This document shows positions 1-8,932 of a stretch of 64,000 bases of DNA, piece by piece. Source of the stretch: an uncultured Phycisphaerales bacterium. GTDB taxonomy: Bacteria > Planctomycetota > Phycisphaerae > Phycisphaerales > UBA1924. Numbering within the stretch: position 1 is the stretch's first letter; the number at the start of each line of letters is the position of its first letter. The notes below the pieces were generated by a model. It made no database searches, had not been told where the DNA came from, and saw nothing but the letters and a program-made list of their open reading frames with translations. A program made the translations under genes and the position numbers. The stretch covers positions 1-64,000 of the forward strand of contig CALKJW010000012.1 of the NCBI GenBank assembly GCA_937995595.1, in the 5' to 3' direction.

Positions 1-3000
1 GGAAGCGTCGGCAACGACGCCGGGTTCACGCTCAGGCACTGCGTCCCGCCCACGCACACCACACGGGACTCCACGCACGGACGCGGGTCCACCACCGTCA
101 GCGTCACGCAGTCCGAGACCACCGCCGGGCACTTGGTCGGGGTCAGACCCGGCGTGCAGGCGCGGACCGTCGCGCGGTAGAACTGGTTGCCGGGCGTCGG
201 GTCGACGGTGATCGTGCAGTTGCTGGTGACGCGTCCCTGGGCGTCCACGTCTGTGCACGCGGTCGTGCAGACCGGGTTGGGGAACATCGGGTCGGGCACG
301 GGCGCGGTGCACGAACTCACGCGGTACCAGAGCACTTCGAGCCGGATCGGCGGCACCGGGTTGCCGCTCTGCGGGCACTTCAGCGTGCGGTCGTTCAACT
401 CCGCCGTCAGCGTGAGCGACTGCGTGCCGCTGACGCACGCCGCGCGGGGCTGCGGTTGCACGACGATCGTCGGCTGCTCGTACACCGTCAGCAGCGCGCA
501 CTGCGACACGTCGCCGCAGGACTCGGACCCGCAGTCGATGGTGACGTAGTAGCGTCCGGCGTGCGCGAAGGTCGCGGGGGAGAACGTCAGGCACGACTGG
601 TACTTGCCGGGCTGGCCGGGCACGGGGGCAAACGAGATCGCGATGTTGTCGTTCTGGTTGGCGGGGTCGATGTACATGCCCTGGGTCGGGACCGCCGGCG
701 GGCAGTTGGACGTGTCGCAGTTGGGCGCGGGCACGTAGTACCAGCGGACGTTGGGCTCGACGCAGTCCTCGGGGATGTCGAACGTGGCGCAGATCTGCTG
801 CTGCCCGCCGACGCACACCTGCGCGGGCTGGGGCTGGACGTTGACCACCGGGCCGGCGTACACGTCGATGCAGATCTCGACGACCAGTTCGTCGTCGCAC
901 AGCGGGGTCGATCCGCCGAGCAGCGGGGCCGGCGGCTCGTAGCAGTAGAACCGGGCGGGGCCGATGCAGTTGGCCCGCCGCGCGACGAGCCGGTAGCAGC
1001 CGGCCTGCTCGACGGTGATGTCCTGCAGGCAGAGCGTGGCGCTGGTGGCGCCGCAGATGGGGTTGTACTGCCCGATCGGGCTGACCGGCGGATTGCACGG
1101 CGTCGGCGACACCGGGCCGGTGGCGGGGCGGAAGTACCACTGGTACACCACGCCCTCGGGGCACAGGCCGGTGAACTGACCGACCAGGCACACGTCGTCG
1201 CCGGCGCAGAACGGCCCGCACTCCCCGCCCGGCGAGGTCTCCTCGCACGGCGAGTCGTACGCGACCTGCGTCATGTCGAGCCCGTCGCCGCCCGGGTCGC
1301 AGTACAGCCTGAGTTCGTCGGTCAACTCGCGGACGAACTCGTCGGCGCCCATGTCGGCTTCGCAGCCGGGCGGGCCTCCCGCGGCCGGCAGACGCGGCGT
1401 CCGCGGCCGTGGGCCGGTGGCATCGTTGTGGAACGCGCCCTCGGGCGGGAGGTTCGGATCGTCATAATCGAAGTTGCGGTGTTCGCCCGCGGAGAGAAGG
1501 AAGAGGCCGAAGTCGAAGCCGAACGTGGCGAACGGGCCCGTGAACAGCTCGTCGAACCTCGCCGCGGCGAGCGCGTGGCTGGCGCGGTCGATCGCCGGAG
1601 AGCATGTCGTCAGGTGCACGTCGTTGATCGCGGCGTCGGCCACGAGCGGGTCGCAGTTGATGTTGGTCGAGCCCGCGGGGTTGGGGGCCTCACCGGCGGG
1701 GTCGCCGAAGGCGCCCGGGCTGTCCACGTCGATATCGGAGTACGCGATGCGCGGGTACGAGGTCGCCGGGTTGCCGGACGCAAGGCCCGGACCCGCGAAC
1801 GCCCGGCGCGGGCCGGGCCGCGTGCCCCATACGACGCTGCCCGCGATTCGCAGCGGCGTCGCCGATCCGGTCTGCATCCAGATCAACGCGTCCGCGTCGG
1901 GACTGAGCAGCGAGCAGTGCAGCAGTTGCGGCGACGACGCATCGGTGCGGATCGCGCTGCCCTGCGGCGCCGTGCCGCCGATCGCGTTGCGGCTGAACAC
2001 GCAGTTGTACAAGCGGGGGTTGCTGCCGCCGATCAGGTAGAGACCGCCACCCTTGTTGGAGCGGTTCTCGACAAAGCCGCAGTCGATGAAGTACGGCGAA
2101 CTGGACTCACGGATGAAGACGCCGCCCCCTTCGCCGGTCGGCGTGGCGCCGCTGTAGGACTGGTTCCGCAGGAACAGGCTCTCGATGAACACCGCGGAGC
2201 GCGGCAGAGTCGGGTTGTTGCCGCCGATGCTGCTGATGTAGATCGCGCCGCCGCGGCCGACCGCGCCGGTGATTCGATTGTTCTCGAACGTGCAGCGGAT
2301 GAAGACCGGCTGGGCGTTGTCGACCAGTTGGACCGCGCCGCCATCGGAGCCGGCGGTGTTCCCCGCGCCGAACGCGTAGCCGAAGTTCGGCGCGTCGGCG
2401 GGCTCGTCGGGGCAGGCAAAGCCGGGGACGTCGGCGCGACCGAAGCGGCAGTTCACGATCTCGACGCGGACCTGGGGCACGGTGTTCGTGAACGTCGTGC
2501 CGTTGGCGGTCAGCGCACCACCGGCGTTGGCAGCGGCGTTGCTGTAGAACTCGCAGTCGTAGATTCGGCGCTGGTACCCGCCGCCGATCCAGACCGCGCC
2601 GCCCTCCTCCGTCGACTCGTTGCAGCGGAACACACAGGTCTGGAGCAGCAGGACGTTGACGGTCGGGTCGATCGCCTTGCCGGGTGCGTGATAGATCGCG
2701 CCGCCGCGGATCGACTCGCCGGGGTTGCCCGGCAGTCCCGCGGGGTCGGCGCGGTTGCGGATGAAGCGGACGTTGGTGCATTCGACGATGTTCTGCGACC
2801 AGATCGCGCCGCCGCGCGTGCCGGAGGTGTTGTTCCTGAGAATGCAGTTCACCAGGCGCAGCGGGTTCAAGGAGTCATGCTTGATCGCACCGCCGTTGGT
2901 CTGACCCTGCGTGAGCGATCGCCCGTGCTGCAGCGTCACGCCGCGGAGGGTCAGTTCGCCCTCCCCGATGTCGCCGCGGACCAGGAAGAGCCGGTAGTCC

Positions 3001-3422
3001 GGCACGTTCCCGCCCGTGGTGTCCGCGGTGATGATCGCGTTGAGCGGGTTCGTGACGGTCGGGTCGGCCGCGTTGAACTCGATCGTGATCGCCTTGGTGA
3101 TGATCGGCAGACCGGTGCGCTCGTCAAACTCGGGCGAGGGCGATGCCGGCGGACGGATGATGAAGAACGGCCCGGTCCCGATCTGCAGGCGGATCGTGCC
3201 GCCGGTTCCCGACTGCAGGTCGCGGATCGCCTGGATGAGGCAATCACCCGCGGCCAAGCCGCTGGCACCGAACGCGCCACCGCTCACGACAAACTCCGTC
3301 GGGCTCACCTTCGTGTAGCACTGGCCGGGATTGTCGGCTCGCGCAGAGTTCGCGAACGACTGCAGCACCGCGAGTGCAATGCCAACAGCAACGCAGAGAA
3401 TCCGACCAACTGAACGGTGCAT
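1..3422 (-). CDS. Giant secreted beta-helix protein with Ig-like Cys-rich repeats (3' end outside window)
   Basis: The frame is open from the ATG at 3422 to the window edge (about 1140 codons), so the gene is partial. GAGGG lies about 6 bases before this ATG. Residues 1-30 form a signal peptide ending SARA. From about residue 40 to 450 there are repeated units of the type NCxFxxNxxxxxGGAI/GGxVxI, the pattern of right-handed parallel beta-helix (pectate-lyase-like) proteins with a choice-of-anchor style end. Beyond about residue 500 come several Cys-rich units of roughly 90 residues (VNVQPQPAQVCVGGQQQICATF and later copies) that resemble Ig-like domains. Such proteins are exported and usually bind or process surface polysaccharide or act in adhesion; no catalytic residues can be assigned here. 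The long plus-strand frame over the same bases is an antisense shadow. Confidence 0.85.
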   Translation of the reverse strand, partial: MHRSVGRILCVAVGIALAVLQSFANSARADNPGQCYTKVSPTEFVVSGGAFGASGLAAGDCLIQAIRDLQSGTGGTIRLQIGTGPFFIIRPPASPSPEFDERTGLPIITKAITIEFNAADPTVTNPLNAIITADTTGGNVPDYRLFLVRGDIGEGELTLRGVTLQHGRSLTQGQTNGGAIKHDSLNPLRLVNCILRNNTSGTRGGAIWSQNIVECTNVRFIRNRADPAGLPGNPGESIRGGAIYHAPGKAIDPTVNVLLLQTCVFRCNESTEEGGAVWIGGGYQRRIYDCEFYSNAAANAGGALTANGTTFTNTVPQVRVEIVNCRFGRADVPGFACPDEPADAPNFGYAFGAGNTAGSDGGAVQLVDNAQPVFIRCTFENNRITGAVGRGGAIYISSIGGNNPTLPRSAVFIESLFLRNQSYSGATPTGEGGGVFIRESSSPYFIDCGFVENRSNKGGGLYLIGGSNPRLYNCVFSRNAIGGTAPQGSAIRTDASSPQLLHCSLLSPDADALIWMQTGSATPLRIAGSVVWGTRPGPRRAFAGPGLASGNPATSYPRIAYSDIDVDSPGAFGDPAGEAPNPAGSTNINCDPLVADAAINDVHLTTCSPAIDRASHALAAARFDELFTGPFATFGFDFGLFLLSAGEHRNFDYDDPNLPPEGAFHNDATGPRPRTPRLPAAGGPPGCEADMGADEFVRELTDELRLYCDPGGDGLDMTQVAYDSPCEETSPGGECGPFCAGDDVCLVGQFTGLCPEGVVYQWYFRPATGPVSPTPCNPPVSPIGQYNPICGATSATLCLQDITVEQAGCYRLVARRANCIGPARFYCYEPPAPLLGGSTPLCDDELVVEICIDVYAGPVVNVQPQPAQVCVGGQQQICATFDIPEDCVEPNVRWYYVPAPNCDTSNCPPAVPTQGMYIDPANQNDNIAISFAPVPGQPGKYQSCLTFSPATFAHAGRYYVTIDCGSESCGDVSQCALLTVYEQPTIVVQPQPRAACVSGTQSLTLTAELNDRTLKCPQSGNPVPPIRLEVLWYRVSSCTAPVPDPMFPNPVCTTACTDVDAQGRVTSNCTITVDPTPGNQFYRATVRACTPGLTPTKCPAVVSDCVTLTVVDPRPCVESRVVCVGGTQCLSVNPASLPTL

Positions 3423-3961
3423 GGATTGCCCTCGCGCGCGTGCATGTTCCGACTGCTCCTGCGCGGGGCCCCCACTTCAAGGATGGCCCCACAACCCAGT
3501 GGTCACGCACGGCTCGGTGTCCACCTAGGTAGGTGGATTATCCGAGGACTTTCCGTTCGCACAATCCCCTGATCATGTGGTTCTTGTGAGATTTCTTCGA
3601 GCATACCTAAATAAGGGGTATGAACTCGGTCACACAAATCTCCCGGCTTTTGCTGGCAAATATTGCAGGTCAGGAGATACTGTTCGCGTCATCCACAGCC
3701 GGTGCGCCAGGACTGCTCACCCGTGCGACTGCATCTTTCCTGCGAATCGTCGTCATCAGCGGAAGCCGCTCCGCGCTGCCGTGCCAACGCAAAGGCACGT
3801 TCGCAACGACTTTTCGAGGTTACCGGCCCCGCAGTCCCCTACAACACGCCCACTTTGTCACCGACCCACCACAACTGGGTCTTCTTCATCCCTGCGCCAG
3901 AACGACTGAACGATATATGCCTTGAACAGGTTGTTCATAGTTCAACCGAAAGCAGGGGGAA
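3423..3961. other. Divergent intergenic region, no gene seen
   Basis: These 539 bases separate two divergently transcribed secreted-protein genes and are clearly less GC-rich than the coding DNA around them. Three overlapping plus-strand frames of about 100 codons exist, but their translations show no domain, signal peptide or local codon bias, so they are not called. The region should hold both promoters. A run of purines just before 3962 serves as ribosome binding site for the rightward gene. Confidence 0.6.
3521..3536. promoter_or_regulatory. Perfect 7+2+7 palindrome, possible operator
   Basis: CCACCTA and TAGGTGG flank a GG spacer, about 100 bases upstream of the leftward giant secreted gene. 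The spacer is too short for an RNA hairpin loop of that size, so a dimeric regulator site is more likely than a terminator. The function is inferred from symmetry alone. Confidence 0.3.
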
Positions 3962-5983
3962 ATGAAACCGACGCACTTCCTCAGTCACTTGGCGAGTCCG
4001 TGTCTTCTGCTCGTGCTGACCTGTGGCGCTGCCTCGCCCGCCTGTGCCGACGAGTTGACGGTCCTCGGTCGCACCGCGTTGACCTCACCCTACGGCCAAG
4101 GCACGCAGTTCCACCGGTTCATTAACAACGGCTACGACCTCTTCCGACCGTTGATCTCCAACTCGGGCCACGTCTGTTTTCAGACAACGCTGGTCGGCTC
4201 GGGCGTGCCGGGCGGGACCGAACTGGCCGTTTTTCTCGAGGGCCCTTCGGCGACGGTCCCGATCTGGCGGCTGGGAACGCAGGCCACGGGCCTGCCCGCC
4301 GGCGTGAACTTCGCCGGGGTGACCGGCGTGCAGATGAGCCCGTCGGGCGAGGTGGCCTACATCGCGTCACTGCTTGGCAGCGGCGTGCAACCCGGCGTGA
4401 ACAGCCGCGGCGCCTGGCTCGGCAACCAGAACGGGACCACGTGGCTGGCGCGAGAGGGCACCGCGATCGACCTGCAGGGCTACAGCGGCGCGACCATGCG
4501 TTGGCTGAACGCCGCGAACGTCGCATCGCCCGATGCCTACGGCCCCGCGGTGATCGCCGGCAGCGTTGACGGCACCGGCCTCGGCTCGGGCCTGCAGTGC
4601 GTGCTGCAGCAGTCTCCGTCCGGCGGCTTCGAGGTGGCGATGATCGCCAACACGCAGTTGCCCGGCGCGCCCGCGGGCACGTCGATCCTGTCGATGACGC
4701 CGCTGGTCGGACCAACGGGGATCAGCGCCTATCAGACGACGCTGACCGGCCCGGCGGTCGGCACGGTCACGGTCAACGGCATCCCGATCAACACGAACAA
4801 GGCCATCACGGCGGGCATGGCCCCGAACCTGCGCACCATCGCGCGCGCAGGGAGCCAGATTCCCACCCAGGCCGCCGGTGTCGTCTACTGGCTGGTCTGG
4901 GGCGGCAGCTGCCGCACGTCCGTGAACGCCTACGGCGATGTGGCCTTCTCGGCGAGCATGGCCGGTCCCGGCGTTCAGGGCGGCGACGAGTGGTGCATCT
5001 GGACCGAGCGCAACGGGCAACTGTCCCGCGTCGTCCGACTCGGCGAGGCCGGGCCCCTTCCCGGCACCACGTTCTCCTCGTTCGGCCTCGCTTCCGGCGC
5101 ATCGATCGTCTCCCTCGCTGACAACGGCGCGGTCATCTTCACATCGACGCTCGCCGGCAGCGGCCTGACCTTCTCCAACAACGCCACCATCGTCCACGCC
5201 CACAACGGCGTGCGGACGCTCGCGGCCCGCGGCGGCGTGGACCTGCCCGCCCTCCCCGCCGGCGTGCGCATCGCCAACAACAACCTCGGCCTGGGCGCGC
5301 GGGTCGGCTCGTCGGGCCACGTCGCCCTGGCGGCAAAACTGGAAGGCACGGGCGTCACGTCAGCCAACGACGCGGCCGTCTTCCTCTGGACTCCCGGTGA
5401 TCCGCAGGGGCTGCGGCTGCTCTGCCGCGAGGGCCAGACCATCGGTCAGCACCGCATCACCACGATCTCGCAGACCGGCAACGACCTGCAGGTGAACAGC
5501 GCGGGCCGCGCCGTCTTCACGGCCACGGTCGTGAACGTCAACGACTCGACACAGACGCCGCGGAACGCGCTGCTCACCGGCTCGCCGACCGAGGACGCCC
5601 GCATCGTCGCGGTCGAGGGCGGCTCGCTCGCGCTGCCCACGGGCGCGGCGACGGTCCGCCTGCTGCGCATGGGCACTTCGGGCGCGCTCAACGACAGCGG
5701 ACGCGTCGTGTTCGTCGCCGACTTCGGCAACGGCTCGACGCCCGACGAGGCCGTGCTCGTCGCGCACCTGGCCGGCGGCTCGCAGACCCCCCCGCCCCCC
5801 CCGCCGCCCCCGCCCAACCCCTGCCCGCCCGACTACAACCGCTCGGGCTCGGTGACGATCCACGACGTCTTCGCCTTCCTGACCGACTGGTTTGCCGGCA
5901 ACGCCGACTACAACAACTCGGGCGCGACCGACGAGGCCGACCTGTTCGAGTTCGTCGTCGACTGGTTCAACGGCTGCCCGTGA
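3962..5983 (+). CDS. Secreted repeat protein with C-terminal GC-type dockerin-like domain
   Basis: 673 residues. The N-terminus is a signal peptide (hydrophobic core LLLVLTCGAASPACA, cleavage near residue 29). The body is built of about ten repeats of roughly 60 residues containing motifs such as NxxGxVxFxAxLxGxG and LxRxGxxxPxxPxG, a pattern I recognise from planctomycete choice-of-anchor proteins. After a run of prolines (residues about 610-618) comes a dockerin-like pair of calcium-loop motifs (DYNRSGSVTIHDVFAFLTDW and DYNNSGATDEADLFEFVVDW) ending in GCP. In Phycisphaerae such tails appear to act as sorting or anchoring signals; that role is inference. AGCAGGGGGAA directly before the ATG supports the start. 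Confidence 0.88.
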   Translation: MKPTHFLSHLASPCLLLVLTCGAASPACADELTVLGRTALTSPYGQGTQFHRFINNGYDLFRPLISNSGHVCFQTTLVGSGVPGGTELAVFLEGPSATVPIWRLGTQATGLPAGVNFAGVTGVQMSPSGEVAYIASLLGSGVQPGVNSRGAWLGNQNGTTWLAREGTAIDLQGYSGATMRWLNAANVASPDAYGPAVIAGSVDGTGLGSGLQCVLQQSPSGGFEVAMIANTQLPGAPAGTSILSMTPLVGPTGISAYQTTLTGPAVGTVTVNGIPINTNKAITAGMAPNLRTIARAGSQIPTQAAGVVYWLVWGGSCRTSVNAYGDVAFSASMAGPGVQGGDEWCIWTERNGQLSRVVRLGEAGPLPGTTFSSFGLASGASIVSLADNGAVIFTSTLAGSGLTFSNNATIVHAHNGVRTLAARGGVDLPALPAGVRIANNNLGLGARVGSSGHVALAAKLEGTGVTSANDAAVFLWTPGDPQGLRLLCREGQTIGQHRITTISQTGNDLQVNSAGRAVFTATVVNVNDSTQTPRNALLTGSPTEDARIVAVEGGSLALPTGAATVRLLRMGTSGALNDSGRVVFVADFGNGSTPDEAVLVAHLAGGSQTPPPPPPPPPNPCPPDYNRSGSVTIHDVFAFLTDWFAGNADYNNSGATDEADLFEFVVDWFNGCP

Positions 5984-6080
5984 TCGTCACGCCGGGCCGC
6001 GGCGGCCGCACAACCCAGCGCCAGCGCCACGCGGCCCGCTCCGAACACCGGGGCGCGCCGCCTGTGCCATCGCGCGCCGC

Positions 6081-6253
6081 CTGATACGGGCTCTCGCCCG
6101 ACCCCGGGCACGATGGATCGAAGGCAGGACTCGCCGCAGAGCCGCCGAGGGCGCAGAGAAGGCGGAAGGAACAACAGAGGATCGACCGCGCATCCCGAAG
6201 CGGTCGAGATCCCTGACGGCTCGGTGCTCTCTGCGCTTCTGCGGTGAATGTCT
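6081..6253 (+). repeat. Dispersed palindromic repeat, copy A
   Basis: This intergenic stretch between the dockerin-tailed gene and clpP is about 85% identical, by eye and in inverted orientation, to 37877-38046. Its core has near-complementary ends (CCGCAGAG.. and ..CTCTGCG..), so the RNA or single strand could fold back. It resembles the 'cgcagagacgcagag' class of extragenic repeats common in environmental bacterial genomes (recollection, not checked). No coding capacity is evident. Confidence 0.75.
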
Positions 6254-6295
6254 GTCAAACCTACTTCACGGCACGGGTGTGATCGGGAAGGCGCC

Positions 6296-6919
6296 TCACT
6301 CCTCGAACCGCTCGCGCTTGATGTGCGGCATGCTCGTCAGCACGCGGTCGATCAGGCCGTACTCGAGCATCTCCTTCTCGTCGAGCCACTTGTTGCGGTC
6401 GCAGTCGGCCTGGATCTTCTCGACGCTCTGGCTCGTGGCCGCGGCGTAGATCTGGTACAGCCGGTCGCGGATGCGGAGCATCTCGCGGGCCTCGATCTCC
6501 AGATCGGTCGCCTGGCCCTCGAGCACGCCGCCGATCAGCGGCTGGTGCATCAGGTTCCGCGCGTTGGGGAGCGAGTACCGCTTGCCCCGCGCCCCGCTGG
6601 CGGCGATCAGCGAGCCCATGCTCGCCGCCTGCCCGATGATGTACGTCGCGACGTCGCACTGGATGAAGTTCATCGTGTCGATGATGCCCAGACCCGCCGA
6701 GACCGACCCGCCCGGCGAGTTCACGTACAGGTGGATGTCGCCCTTGGAGTCCTCGTTGGCCAGGAAGAGCAACTGGGCGATCACCAGGTTGGCGATCTCG
6801 TCGCCCACCGGGCCGCCCAAGAAGATGATGCGGTCCTTGAGCAGGCGCGAGTAGATGTCGTACGCGCGCTCGCCGCGGCCGCTTTGCTCGATGACGATCG
6901 GGACCAGGTAGCCGGACAT
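6296..6919 (-). CDS. clpP: ATP-dependent Clp protease proteolytic subunit
   Basis: 207 residues, the normal ClpP length. It is the serine peptidase (family S14) that forms the double-ring degradation chamber capped by ClpX or ClpA/C. The triad is visible: Ser100 in GQAASMGS, His125 in NLMHQPL and Asp174 in ADCDRNKW. The oxyanion segment NSPGGSV is intact. The ATG at 6919 begins [12 protein letters not shown], a usual mature-like ClpP start. The open frame continues upstream through the second clpP in another frame, but that extension has no similarity and is ignored. It lies 86 bases downstream of a second clpP on the same strand, so the two are probably co-transcribed. Confidence 0.96.
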   Translation of the reverse strand: MSGYLVPIVIEQSGRGERAYDIYSRLLKDRIIFLGGPVGDEIANLVIAQLLFLANEDSKGDIHLYVNSPGGSVSAGLGIIDTMNFIQCDVATYIIGQAASMGSLIAASGARGKRYSLPNARNLMHQPLIGGVLEGQATDLEIEAREMLRIRDRLYQIYAAATSQSVEKIQADCDRNKWLDEKEMLEYGLIDRVLTSMPHIKRERFEE

Positions 6920-7005
6920 GCGTGAGAACCTTGTGTGGGGCGGGAGTCGTGCGAAAGAACGTCGCGGCGGCGGGGGGCGAGGGGAGCGAGGGGGGCCGAG
7001 GGGGG

Positions 7006-7584
7006 TCAGCGGGCCGGCGGCTCGGCGATGACCTCGTCCACCAGGCCGTACTCCTTGGCCTCCATGGCGGAGAAGTACTTGTCGCGTTCGCCGTCCTTGC
7101 GGACCTGCTCCTCGCTCTGGCCGGTGTGCTTGGCGATGATGCGGATCAGTTCGGTCTTGGCCTTGATGATCTGCTCGGCCTGGATGCGGATGTCCTCGGC
7201 CTGTCCGCCGACGCCGCCGTAGGGCTGGTGCACCATCGCCTTGGCGTGGGGCAGGATGAACCGCTTGCCCTTGGCGCCGGCGGTCAGGAGCACCGCCGCG
7301 CCCGAGTAGGCCCGCCCGAGGCAGTAGGTCGACACCGGGCTCTTGAGGAAGCGCATGGTGTCGTAGATGGCCAGCGTGTCGTCGACCGCGCCGCCGGGCG
7401 AGTTGATGTAGAAGTGGATCTCCTGACCCGACTTCTGGTGCTCGAGGTAGAACATCTGCATCATCAGCCGCGCCGCGGAGGCGTGGTTGATCTCGCCGAT
7501 CAGGAAGATGACCCGGTTCTCCAGGAGGAGTTCGTCGATGGTCATCTCGCGGGTGCGCTGGTAGGAGACGCTCACGGCGGGCAT
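7006..7584 (-). CDS. clpP: ATP-dependent Clp protease proteolytic subunit, second paralogue
   Basis: 192 residues, first gene of a two-clpP operon. AAGGAGG stands 9 bases before the ATG at 7584, which decides against longer upstream starts. [10 protein letters not shown], Ser94 in GRAYSGAA, His119 in AMVHQPYGG and Asp168 form the S14 catalytic set. The residue after the catalytic Ser is Gly instead of the usual Met, and the GQAAS context is replaced by GRAYS, so this paralogue is divergent but should be active. In bacteria with two ClpPs (for example actinobacteria) they can form mixed rings; that this pair does so is inference from adjacency. Confidence 0.95.
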   Translation of the reverse strand: MPAVSVSYQRTREMTIDELLLENRVIFLIGEINHASAARLMMQMFYLEHQKSGQEIHFYINSPGGAVDDTLAIYDTMRFLKSPVSTYCLGRAYSGAAVLLTAGAKGKRFILPHAKAMVHQPYGGVGGQAEDIRIQAEQIIKAKTELIRIIAKHTGQSEEQVRKDGERDKYFSAMEAKEYGLVDEVIAEPPAR

Positions 7585-7834
7585 TCCCTGCCTCCTTGGT
7601 GGGCCCGCCCGTGCGCCGACAACTCGCGCGGCACGGGCGCCGGCGCCGCGGGGAGTCTGCCGCGGCCCGGTCGTTCGCATCGTAGGCCCGGCGTGAAGAT
7701 CGGCATGTTGCGCGGGCGAGGTAAGGCCGAGTCCCGGAACCCGCGGCGGGCAAGGGGCAGGTGCGGGGTACGGGCGTTGAGCGCTGGGTCCTGAGTCATG
7801 GGAGTCGGCACCCTAGCCCCGCGCCGGCTCCATC

Positions 7835-7840
7835 TATACT
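7835..7840 (+). promoter_or_regulatory. TATACT -10-like hexamer, 6 bases before ATG
   Basis: TATACT ends 6 bases before the ATG at 7847. This is the same placement as at several other genes in the window and would give a leaderless mRNA. No clear -35 hexamer was seen. Confidence 0.45.
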
Positions 7841-7846
7841 GGGGGC

Positions 7847-8143
7847 ATGGCGCACCAACGATTCGATCTGGCGGGCGGTGGGGCGTCGGCCAAGCAGGGC
7901 CGGCCCTCCAAGGCCGCCGCGGGCGACGACCGGAAGAAGAACATCATCCTGCTGAGCATCGCGGGCGTGGCGTTCGCCGTCGCGGGCTACTTCATCTTCA
8001 CGACGTTCTTCGGCACGGCCGCCGCGCCGGAGGAAACGACGCCGGCGATGGAGGAGGCCTTCGAGAAGGCCGTGCAGCCACCGCCCCCGGCCGATTCCCA
8101 GCCGATGATCGGCGAGCCGGGCTCGGGCAAGCGGGCGTACTGA
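7847..8143 (+). CDS. Small single-pass membrane protein, unknown function
   Basis: 98 residues. The N-terminal 30 residues are charged and Gly/Lys/Arg-rich, followed by one hydrophobic helix at about residues 33-53 (IILLSIAGVAFAVAGYFIF) and a short acidic, Pro-rich tail facing the other side. No known domain is recognised. It is the first gene of a rightward run and precedes elbB by 60 bases. A TATACT hexamer sits immediately before the start and there is no good Shine-Dalgarno, which fits leaderless translation. Codon use is typical of the region, so it is probably a real gene. Confidence 0.7.
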   Translation: MAHQRFDLAGGGASAKQGRPSKAAAGDDRKKNIILLSIAGVAFAVAGYFIFTTFFGTAAAPEETTPAMEEAFEKAVQPPPPADSQPMIGEPGSGKRAY

Positions 8144-8203
8144 TCCGGCCGCGGCGGCAATCATGGCCGGGCATGAATCAACCGGTCGCGGGAGGCTCAA
8201 GCG

Positions 8204-8884
8204 ATGGTCAGAGCGGCGGTCGTGCTTTCGGGGTGCGGGGTCTACGACGGGAGCGAGATCCACGAGGCGGTGGCGGTGCTCTACCACCTGAGCCGCGCGG
8301 GCGCGTCGTACCGGTGTTTCGCGCCCGACAAGGCGCAGATGCACGTGGTCAACCACGCCACCGGCAGGCCCGCCGAGGGCGAGAGCCGCAACGTGCTGGT
8401 CGAGTCGGCCCGGATCGCGCGCGGCGACATCCGCCCGCTGTCGGACCTGCGCGCGGCGGACTTTGACTGCGTGATCTTCCCCGGCGGGTTCGGCGCGGCC
8501 AAGAACCTGTGCGACTTCGCCGTCAAGGGCGCGGCGATGCGGGTGGACCCGGACGTGGAGCGCGTGGTCAGGGAGTTCCACGGCGCGGGCAAGCCGGTGG
8601 GGATGTGCTGCATCGCGCCGGTGATCGCCGCCAGGGTGCTGGGCACCAAGTCGGGCGGGCCGGGGGCGCGCGTGACGATCGGCAACGACGCGCAGACCGC
8701 CGCGGCCATCGCGTCGTGGGGGTCGAGCAACATCGAGCAGCCGGTGACGGCGGCGCAGGCCGACGACGCCAACCGCCTGGTGACCGCCGCTGCGTACATG
8801 TACGGCGACGCGCCGGTGCACGCGGTGTTCGAGGGGATCGGGAAGATGGTCGAGGGCGTTCTGTCGCGCGTGAAGAGCAGGTAG
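8204..8884 (+). CDS. elbB: ElbB, DJ-1/PfpI-family glyoxalase-like protein
   Basis: 226 residues, close to the usual ElbB length. The protein has the DJ-1/PfpI fold landmarks: VVLSGCGVYDGSEIHE at the start, the PGGFGAAKNL loop around residue 93, and the nucleophile elbow PVGMCCIAP with Cys135/Cys136. ElbB orthologues are reported to have glyoxalase III-type activity (methylglyoxal to lactate without glutathione) and have been linked to isoprenoid synthesis. The C-terminal half AAYMYGDAPVHAVFEGIGKM is the typical ElbB ending. It is cytoplasmic. The neighbours do not point to a pathway. Confidence 0.92.
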   Translation: MVRAAVVLSGCGVYDGSEIHEAVAVLYHLSRAGASYRCFAPDKAQMHVVNHATGRPAEGESRNVLVESARIARGDIRPLSDLRAADFDCVIFPGGFGAAKNLCDFAVKGAAMRVDPDVERVVREFHGAGKPVGMCCIAPVIAARVLGTKSGGPGARVTIGNDAQTAAAIASWGSSNIEQPVTAAQADDANRLVTAAAYMYGDAPVHAVFEGIGKMVEGVLSRVKSR

Positions 8885-8932
8885 GCCCCATCCCCTCCGC
8901 ACCCCCAGGCCCGGCCCCGTGTCCCGCCCACG

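Noticed and set aside
456..3413. 985-codon plus-strand open frame
   Set aside because: It is antisense to the beta-helix gene; its translation is Arg/Val/Gly/Ala-rich without domains or start signals, as expected for a GC-rich shadow frame.
3577..3965. Three overlapping frames of about 100 codons in the divergent intergenic region
   Set aside because: No codon bias, domain or signal peptide; one has a weak AAGGGG before its ATG, which is not enough.
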